DNA of 48,282 nucleotides, taken from an uncultured Bacillota bacterium (GTDB lineage Bacteria > Bacillota > Clostridia > Peptostreptococcales > Anaerovoracaceae). Below, piece after piece: positions 43,603-48,282 of this stretch. Position 1 is the first letter of the stretch; every line of letters begins with the position of its first letter. A program made the translations under genes and the position numbers. The stretch lies in the NCBI GenBank assembly GCA_949290475.1, contig CASESB010000006.1, positions 1 through 48,282 on the forward strand, written 5' to 3'. Below the pieces are notes generated by a model that made no database searches, was not told the origin of the DNA, and worked only from the letters and a program-made list of their open reading frames with translations.

Positions 43603-44536
43603 GCATACCATAAGCTACGATGAAGTCTTCAACGTTTTCGGTGAGGATTTCGACAGATTCAAATTCCCGGCGCCTGTACACAGAGTTACAGCCGATTACG
43701 GAGGCGAGGCGCTGCTGGTCGTCGGCAGCGAAAGGACGGCGCTGATCGACTGCGGCATGGCGTATTGCGGGGAAAGAATGACGGAGAACCTGGCAAAGCG
43801 TCTGGCTGACGAAGGCAGAGACACTCTCGACTATGCGATACTCAGCCATTCTCATTACGACCACATGGGAGCGCTGCCGTATGTGAGGAAGAGATTTCCC
43901 GAGGCGACAGTGCTCGGCAGCCGTCACTGCAGCGATATACTCTCGCGGCCGAACGCCAGAAGGCTGATAAAAGAGCTCGGCACGGCGGCGAGAGATCTCT
44001 ACGCGCCGGAAAGCGCTGCTGAGATACCGACGGACGGTCTTTCGGTGGACGCGGTATTGGCCGACGGCGAGGAGATATCACTGGGCAGGGAGAAGCTGAT
44101 CGCTCTGGAAACAAAGGGGCATACCGACTGCTCCATGAGCTTTGCGCTGGAACCGTACAGCCTGCTCTTTACGAGCGAGAGCACGGGGATGCTGGAAACG
44201 GCCGAATACGTGCATACGCCGATACTGAAGGATTATGCGGACTCCATGCGATCGCTGGAAAAGTGCAGAGGCTACGGCGCCAAATACCTGTGTCTGCCGC
44301 ATTTCGGCATGCTGCCGGAATACTTCAACGACAGGTACTGGCAGATGTTTGAAGCGGCGTGCCGCGAAAAGCTCGAATTTGTGGCCGGCATGAGAGCGCG
44401 TGACCTCGACGAGGACACGATGGTTGACGAATACATAAAAAAATACTGGAATCCTGCCCTGGAGCAGATCCAGCCGATGGAAGCGTATGTGATAAACGCC
44501 AGAGCCATCATCAGAGCGATGATGAAGGCTCTGTAG
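43586..44536 (+). CDS. MBL-fold metallo-hydrolase
   Basis: About 316 residues with the metallo-beta-lactamase fold. SHSHYDHMGALPYVRKRFP carries the HxHxDH zinc motif (near residues 90-95). ALETKGHTDCSMSF gives the next His, and the late LCLPHFGMLPEYF the last. ATG 43586 follows GGAGA; a longer frame upstream is a shadow of the previous gene. Substrate is unknown: flavodiiron, glyoxalase II, and lactonase types share the motif, and there is no flavodoxin domain. Its 3' end overlaps the opposite-strand acetyltransferase gene by 26 bases. Confidence 0.88.
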   Translation: MMTDDKHTISYDEVFNVFGEDFDRFKFPAPVHRVTADYGGEALLVVGSERTALIDCGMAYCGERMTENLAKRLADEGRDTLDYAILSHSHYDHMGALPYVRKRFPEATVLGSRHCSDILSRPNARRLIKELGTAARDLYAPESAAEIPTDGLSVDAVLADGEEISLGREKLIALETKGHTDCSMSFALEPYSLLFTSESTGMLETAEYVHTPILKDYADSMRSLEKCRGYGAKYLCLPHFGMLPEYFNDRYWQMFEAACREKLEFVAGMRARDLDEDTMVDEYIKKYWNPALEQIQPMEAYVINARAIIRAMMKAL

Positions 44537-45185
44537 ACTGCGGCGCATACAGCATGTAGGTGTTGGTAAAGCCGAACCTTGATGATGAGGTCTCGCCTAT
44601 GATGTGAAAGCCGAGGCTCTGATAAAATCTGATATCGTCTTCCGTGTTCGTGAAGAGCATTATCGGCAGGCGAACGCTGTCTGCGTATCGGCATACCTGT
44701 GACATGAGCCTGCGGCCGCGTCCCTGATGCTGATAAGCGCCGGCAACACCGAGAAAATCAGCGTATATGTGCGGCGTAGGGATGATATCGCCGATCGACT
44801 CCTCGAGACGATCGAGCTCATCAAAAAGAGCGGCTCTGAGCTGTTTTTCTTCATCTGTGAGCCTGCTTATGACAGCGCGGTAGCCCTTGCTGTAGCTTCC
44901 GGCCAGAAAATGCTTAAGCGGCGTGTATTTCATCCTGTCGGAATGGACGAGCATGACGGCTTCATGTATGTTTTTATCGAGGCTGAAGCCTGATCCGTAC
45001 GCCATATCAAAGGCCGTATAGTACCTGAGCGTGGCCTCGAGGGCTATGAGCCTTGTCCTTCTGTCAGCGAAGGTTTTCATCAGCTTCGGATATTCCGAGA
45101 AGGCGTCGAGGTATGTGAGGATCAGCTTTTCCATATCCGATCGCTTCAGTTTATAAAGTTTTGGTATATTTATCGTCGTTTTCAT
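44511..45185 (-). CDS. GNAT-family N-acetyltransferase
   Basis: A 224-residue protein with the acetyl-CoA loop in LGVAGAYQHQGRGRRLMSQV (Q/RxxGxG/A-type, near residues 147-162). The C-terminal GNAT strand is LPIMLFTNTEDDIRFYQSLGF followed by HIIGE (written in part). The N-terminal 120 residues are helical and not diagnostic. The substrate is unknown. The start is ATG at 45183-45185. It is convergent and overlapping with the MBL-fold gene, and divergent from the nicotinamidase gene. Confidence 0.88.
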   Translation of the reverse strand: MKTTINIPKLYKLKRSDMEKLILTYLDAFSEYPKLMKTFADRRTRLIALEATLRYYTAFDMAYGSGFSLDKNIHEAVMLVHSDRMKYTPLKHFLAGSYSKGYRAVISRLTDEEKQLRAALFDELDRLEESIGDIIPTPHIYADFLGVAGAYQHQGRGRRLMSQVCRYADSVRLPIMLFTNTEDDIRFYQSLGFHIIGETSSSRFGFTNTYMLYAPQSTEPSSSL

Positions 45186-45258
45186 AGTATCATGATAACA
45201 CGGGCATCATATATGTTCAACATGTTAAACAGGGTTTGAGAAAGGAGCGGTGCAGAGC

Positions 45259-45783
45259 ATGAAGATCCTCATAGTAGTCGATATGCAGAGGGATTTCATA
45301 GACGGCGCTCTCGGCACGGCCGAGGCGGAGGCCATCGTACCGGCTGCAAAGCGCAAGATCGCCTCATATCTGGGAGCGGGCGGCAGCGTGATATTCACCA
45401 GGGATACTCACGGGCCGGATTATATGGATACTCAGGAGGGGCGGAAGCTGCCGGTACCGCATTGCATACGGGGAACGGCTGGCTGGGAGATACCTGATGA
45501 TATATACTGCGAGGGCTGCCCGGTCATCGACAAGCCGACGTTCGGCTCCTGGGAGCTGGCGGAGAGACTGTCGGAGACGGATGCCTCGGATAAGATAGAA
45601 AGCGTGGAGCTCATAGGGCTTTGCACGGATATATGCGTGATCTCCAACGCCATGCTGATCAAGGCGAGACTGCCTGAGGCGCCGGTCACGGTCGATGCCG
45701 GATGCTGTGCGGGAGTGACGCCGGAGAGTCACGAAAGAGCTTTGAAGGCCATGGAGGCCTGTCAGATAGAAGTGATATATTAA
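45259..45783 (+). CDS. pncA: Nicotinamidase-like cysteine hydrolase
   Basis: A 174-residue isochorismatase-fold hydrolase. The catalytic triad is visible as Asp in VVDMQRDFIDGA, Lys in IDKPTFGS and Cys in GLCTDICV. The metal site DTHGPDY plus PVPHC matches nicotinamidase. The predicted reaction is nicotinamide to nicotinate and ammonia, feeding NAD salvage. nadE lies 22 bases downstream, which supports this over other cysteine hydrolases. ATG 45259 is preferred, with AAAGGAG 11 bases upstream; GTG 45250 is too close to it. Confidence 0.85.
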   Translation: MKILIVVDMQRDFIDGALGTAEAEAIVPAAKRKIASYLGAGGSVIFTRDTHGPDYMDTQEGRKLPVPHCIRGTAGWEIPDDIYCEGCPVIDKPTFGSWELAERLSETDASDKIESVELIGLCTDICVISNAMLIKARLPEAPVTVDAGCCAGVTPESHERALKAMEACQIEVIY

Positions 45784-45805
45784 ATGGGAAGGATAGGAAA
45801 TATCA

Positions 45806-46546
45806 ATGTTCAATGCAGAAAAGACAAAAAACGATATCGTGAAATGGATACGCGACTGGTTTGAGGAAAACGGCAAAGGCTGCAGGGCGGTAGTAGGACT
45901 TTCGGGCGGAAAGGACAGCTCAGTCGTCGCCGCACTCTGCGTGGAGGCGCTGGGAAAGGAGCGCGTGCTGGGCGTCATGATGCCAAACGGCGAGCAGTTT
46001 GACATCGACGTTTCACACAAGCTGGTCGAGCATCTGGGCATAGAGGGCATAGTGGTGAATATCAAGGACGCCTACGACGGAGTAGTAGGAGAGCTGCAGA
46101 AGCATTTCGGCAAATTTGAAGGTCAGGCCAAGGTCAACCTGCCGCCGCGACTGAGGATGGCAGTGCTGTACGCAGTTTCTCAGAGTGTGAACGGAAGGGT
46201 GGCCAACACCTGCAATCTGTCTGAGGACTGGGTGGGATACAACACGAAGTTCGGTGACGGAGCAGGAGATTTCAGCCCGCTGTCAAAGCTGACGGTGCAG
46301 GAGGTAAAAGCGGTAGGCAGAGCTGCAGGACTGCCTGATATGTTCGTAGACAAGGTGCCTATCGACGGGCTCTGCGGGCTTACGGACGAGGACAATCTGG
46401 GCTTTACGTACGCCGTGCTCGACAGGTATATTCGCGAAGGAGTTTGCGAGGATCCAGAGACGAAGGAAAAGATCGACCGCATGCACAGGATGAATCTGTT
46501 CAAGCTGCAGCCGATGCCGACGTTCCAGTACGAGCCTGAGAAATAG
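45806..46546 (+). CDS. nadE: NAD+ synthase, ammonia-dependent
   Basis: A 246-residue enzyme that amidates nicotinate adenine dinucleotide to NAD with ATP. The PP-loop SGGKDSSVVAALC (near residues 36-48) binds ATP. NTCNLSEDWVGYNTKFGDGAGDFSPL is the conserved substrate region, followed by DEDNLGFTY. There is no glutaminase domain, so free ammonia is the donor, which the adjacent nicotinamidase also releases. It ends at the large hairpin near 46.65 kb. Confidence 0.95.
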   Translation: MFNAEKTKNDIVKWIRDWFEENGKGCRAVVGLSGGKDSSVVAALCVEALGKERVLGVMMPNGEQFDIDVSHKLVEHLGIEGIVVNIKDAYDGVVGELQKHFGKFEGQAKVNLPPRLRMAVLYAVSQSVNGRVANTCNLSEDWVGYNTKFGDGAGDFSPLSKLTVQEVKAVGRAAGLPDMFVDKVPIDGLCGLTDEDNLGFTYAVLDRYIREGVCEDPETKEKIDRMHRMNLFKLQPMPTFQYEPEK

Positions 46547-46647
46547 AGCGGCGGGTGCGGATGGATGCGCTGATGACGGATGCGCTGATGGACACAGACA
46601 TTGACGGATGCCGTCAGCTCAAGCTCCGGCGGGCTCCGGCGGGCGCG

Positions 46648-46710
46648 AGTGCACAAAAGATCTCTTTTTGGCGCAAAAAAAGGCAAGAAATTTATTTTGT
46701 GCACTTTTTT
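46648..46710 (+). terminator. Terminator after nadE
   Basis: AGTGCACAAAA (46648-46658) and TTTTGTGCACT (46695-46705) are perfect 11-base arms, with an inner CTTTTT/AAAAAG stem, followed by T. Confidence 0.7.
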
Positions 46711-46800
46711 GATCAATATCTGCATTTTGAGGGCAAAAGGCGGATGAGATAAATAGCAAAATATCCCTAAAATGTAAAATAAATATAAAATATTGCACAT

Positions 46801-46854
46801 ATTTCAGTTGATAGAGGTTTATTAAGTATAATTTCTGTCAGCTGAAATTTTTTT
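46801..46854 (+). terminator. Second terminator-like hairpin
   Basis: ATTTCAGTTGA (46801-46811) pairs with TCAGCTGAAAT (46838-46848), one G-U, followed by T7. The loop contains TATAAT at 46827. No gene immediately precedes it, so it may end a small transcript or attenuate the downstream genes. Confidence 0.5.
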
Positions 46855-47074
46855 GATTGCACTCAAATCGTGATCAATTCGCAAAAATGTGCACAACAGC
46901 CGGCTATCGTCCGACAATCGCATGATATATGCTGTGGATTTGCTCCGCAACGCGCGTGCATACGTATGCCGCATATACCGCATACGGTCACTGGGGAGAT
47001 TTTTCCTCTGTGATATGTGGATAATATAAAGCAGGATAAGGAGTGGTGATGATGAATCGGAAAGGAGCGGGCAT

Positions 47075-47194
47075 ATGGCGGGATATTTTACACACAGCGG
47101 GTATATGGGATATGTGGACAGCAGATATATGCTGTTCGCCAGCGAAGAGGATTACGAGGAATACGTCGAGGATCTGATGAGAGAGGAGAAATGA
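47075..47194 (+). CDS. 39-residue small protein coupled to the HIRAN gene
   Basis: The frame starts at ATG 47075, seven bases after AAAGGAG (47061-47067), and reads MAGYFTHSGYMGYVDSRYML then FASEEDYEEYVEDLMREEK, stopping at 47192-47194. Tyr- and Gly-rich first half, acidic helical second half; no membrane segment. The good ribosome binding site and the ATGA overlap with the next frame suggest a real gene. No family is recognised. Possibly a partner or leader peptide for the HIRAN protein. Confidence 0.65.
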   Translation: MAGYFTHSGYMGYVDSRYMLFASEEDYEEYVEDLMREEK

Positions 47195-47196
47195 AG

Positions 47197-47514
47197 ATGA
47201 AGAATGTATACATAACGGTTACCGGAACGCGTCATTATTACGGCACGGATTTTATGAAGAAGGGTATGAGACTGAAGCTCGTTAAGGATAAGGAAAACGA
47301 AATTGACGGCGAGGCGATAGCGGTGGAGACAGATGGTCTCGGTAAGGTGGGATATGTCGCCAACAGTCCGCATACCGTGCTGGGAGAGAGCATGAGCGCA
47401 GGACGGCTGTACGATAAGATCGGCAAAAGCGCGGCAGCCGATATAGTATATATCACGCCGCAGGGAGTGGTCTGCCGCGTAAGGAAGAGCAGTTTTACAG
47501 GCGGATTGAAGTAG
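47197..47514 (+). CDS. HIRAN-domain small protein
   Basis: About 105 residues. VTGTRHYYGTDFMKKGMRLKLVKDKENEIDGEAIAV followed by GKVGYVANS (quoted in part) has the HIRAN pattern: a short loop, a Gly, a charged strand, N-x-x-D-x-x-A-I-x-V and a G-Y strand. HIRAN domains bind damaged or 3'-end DNA in larger repair proteins; stand-alone bacterial versions are poorly understood. ATG 47197 is spaced properly from AGGAG (47184-47188); ATG 47191 is too close, though it would overlap the preceding stop. Confidence 0.7.
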   Translation: MKNVYITVTGTRHYYGTDFMKKGMRLKLVKDKENEIDGEAIAVETDGLGKVGYVANSPHTVLGESMSAGRLYDKIGKSAAADIVYITPQGVVCRVRKSSFTGGLK

Positions 47515-47604
47515 CGGCGCGCATATAGTAAAATAGATGTACTAACAGGGCGATACGGCTGCCACAAAGCGGCAGTGAACACGAAAAAGACGGAGGAGAT
47601 ATAT

Positions 47605-48282
47605 ATGGCTGTGTCAAATTCAAAGCTCAGAACGCTTTATATTATGAAGATCCTCATGGAACGCACGGACGAGCAGCACGTGATGTCCTCGGCAGATCTG
47701 GAAAAGGCGCTCGCAGCTTACGGCCTTACGGCGGATCGCAAGACGATCTACAGCGACGTGGAAACGCTGCAGGAATTCGGCCTCGACATACTTCAGGTAA
47801 GGGGCGGCGTCAAGCAGGGCTGGTATATAGGGGCGAGGGATTTCGAGCTGCCGGAGCTCAAGCTGTTGGTAGACGCTGTACAGTCGTCGAAATTCATCAC
47901 GGAGAAGAAGTCGATGGAGCTGATATCGAAGATAGAGAAGCTGGCCGGAGAAAACGACGCCAGGCATCTTCAGCGCGATGTATATATCCTCAACAGGATA
48001 AAGGCGGGCAACGAGACTATATATTACAACGTGGACAGCATCCATGAAGCGATCCTTTCAAACAGGAGGATCATGTTTCACTATACGGAGTGGAACATGA
48101 ACAAGGAGCTGGTTTTCAGAAAAAACGGCGAGTACTACGAGGTCAGCCCCTGGGCGGTAACGTGGGATGATGAGAATTATTATCTCATCGCATACGAAGA
48201 AGCGTCGGGCCTGATAAAGCATTATCGCGTAGATAAGATGAAGGATGTTCTGGTAATGGAGAGCGAAAGATCCGGCAAGGAG
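47605..48282 (+). CDS. WYL-domain transcriptional regulator (3' end outside window)
   Basis: At least 226 residues. An N-terminal winged helix-turn-helix (MSSADLEKALAAYGLTADRKTIYSDVETL in pieces) has the DeoR-like RKTIYSDVETLQEFG recognition segment. The WYL domain then begins near residue 150 (NRRIMFHYTEWNMN, YYEVSPWAVTWDDENYYLIAYE). WYL domains sense nucleic acids or small ligands and regulate DNA repair, CRISPR and other defence genes. GGAGGAG precedes ATG 47605. A CTGCC/GGCAG dyad in the 90-base gap upstream could be an operator. The gene continues past base 48282. Confidence 0.88.
   Translation, partial: MAVSNSKLRTLYIMKILMERTDEQHVMSSADLEKALAAYGLTADRKTIYSDVETLQEFGLDILQVRGGVKQGWYIGARDFELPELKLLVDAVQSSKFITEKKSMELISKIEKLAGENDARHLQRDVYILNRIKAGNETIYYNVDSIHEAILSNRRIMFHYTEWNMNKELVFRKNGEYYEVSPWAVTWDDENYYLIAYEEASGLIKHYRVDKMKDVLVMESERSGKE

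Larger units (their letters stand above)
46547..47074. other. Gene-free, repeat- and hairpin-rich region
   Basis: No believable gene; a frame at 46555-46752 covers simple repeats. It contains a 15-bp direct repeat (GGATGCGCTGATG at 46563 and 46578) and a 10-bp repeat (GCTCCGGCGG at 46623 and 46633). It also holds two terminator-like hairpins, the 12-bp palindrome GCATACGTATGC (46958-46969), a related GCATGATATATGC, and one perfect DnaA-box match (TGTGGATAA at 47016-47024). Confidence 0.7.

Noticed and set aside
46555..46752. 65-codon frame after nadE
   Set aside because: It consists of simple repeats and the arms of a terminator hairpin, and lacks a ribosome binding site.
46547..47074. Replication origin
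   Set aside because: Only one perfect DnaA-box match, no AT-rich unwinding region and no dnaA/dnaN nearby.

Overview
This window looks like the chromosome of an anaerobic, low-oxygen-adapted member of the Clostridia. GC is moderate, with heavy use of ATA for Ile and AGA/AGG for Arg. The basis is the housekeeping gene order (dgt-like/dnaG/rpoD/trmK/nif3, lepA-hemW, the TIGR03960/TIGR03936 radical SAM pair), a Spo0A-type DNA-binding domain, Firmicutes-style AGGAGG ribosome binding sites, and a 4-hydroxybutyrate fermentation cluster closely matching Clostridium aminobutyricum enzymes. A Family XIII / Anaerovoracaceae-type organism is my best guess, but this is inference from gene content. No prophage, insertion sequence, CRISPR array or rRNA was seen.

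Layout. 1-10.9 kb: end of an HD-domain gene, two coupled radical SAM-associated genes, a membrane-anchored ComEA-like protein, a DtxR-type regulator and deoD (minus strand), rpsT, the lepA-hemW-glpK operon, convergent thiN, and a NifU-like Fe-S protein gene. 11-15.4 kb: the fermentation cluster abfD (4-hydroxybutyryl-CoA dehydratase), abfT (CoA-transferase, with an in-frame N-terminal Cys-rich extension) and abfH (4-hydroxybutyrate dehydrogenase). Together these convert succinate semialdehyde, via 4-hydroxybutyrate and its CoA ester, to crotonyl-CoA. 15.6-18.1 kb: two convergent membrane proteins with acidic disordered tails, bracketing an intergenic region with four stacked hairpins (candidate small RNA).

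18.1-24.2 kb is the most unusual part. A 0.9-kb gene-free stretch carries 24-bp tandem repeats, a sigma-54-type promoter motif, predicted RNA structure and a strong terminator. It is followed by an amino-acid permease, a sensor kinase whose outer domain resembles amino-acid-binding proteins, an NtrC-type sigma-54 activator and an orphan Spo0A DNA-binding domain. A branched-chain amino-acid carrier (brnQ) faces this cluster, and a D-2-hydroxyacid dehydrogenase lies beyond. I infer a dedicated amino-acid-sensing circuit.

26.8-34.8 kb: M16 peptidase, dut, dgt-type dNTPase, dnaG, rpoD, trmK, nif3-like, then RNase P RNA and tRNA-Leu(CAG). 34.9-46.5 kb: DUF368 transporter, mscL, polysaccharide deacetylase, Rrf2 regulator, the pepF-nadK-rluA minus-strand operon, murI, an acidic unknown protein, an MBL-fold hydrolase, a GNAT acetyltransferase, nicotinamidase and nadE. 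46.5-48.3 kb: a repeat- and hairpin-rich gap, a 39-codon gene coupled to a HIRAN-domain gene, and the start of a WYL-type regulator cut by the window end.
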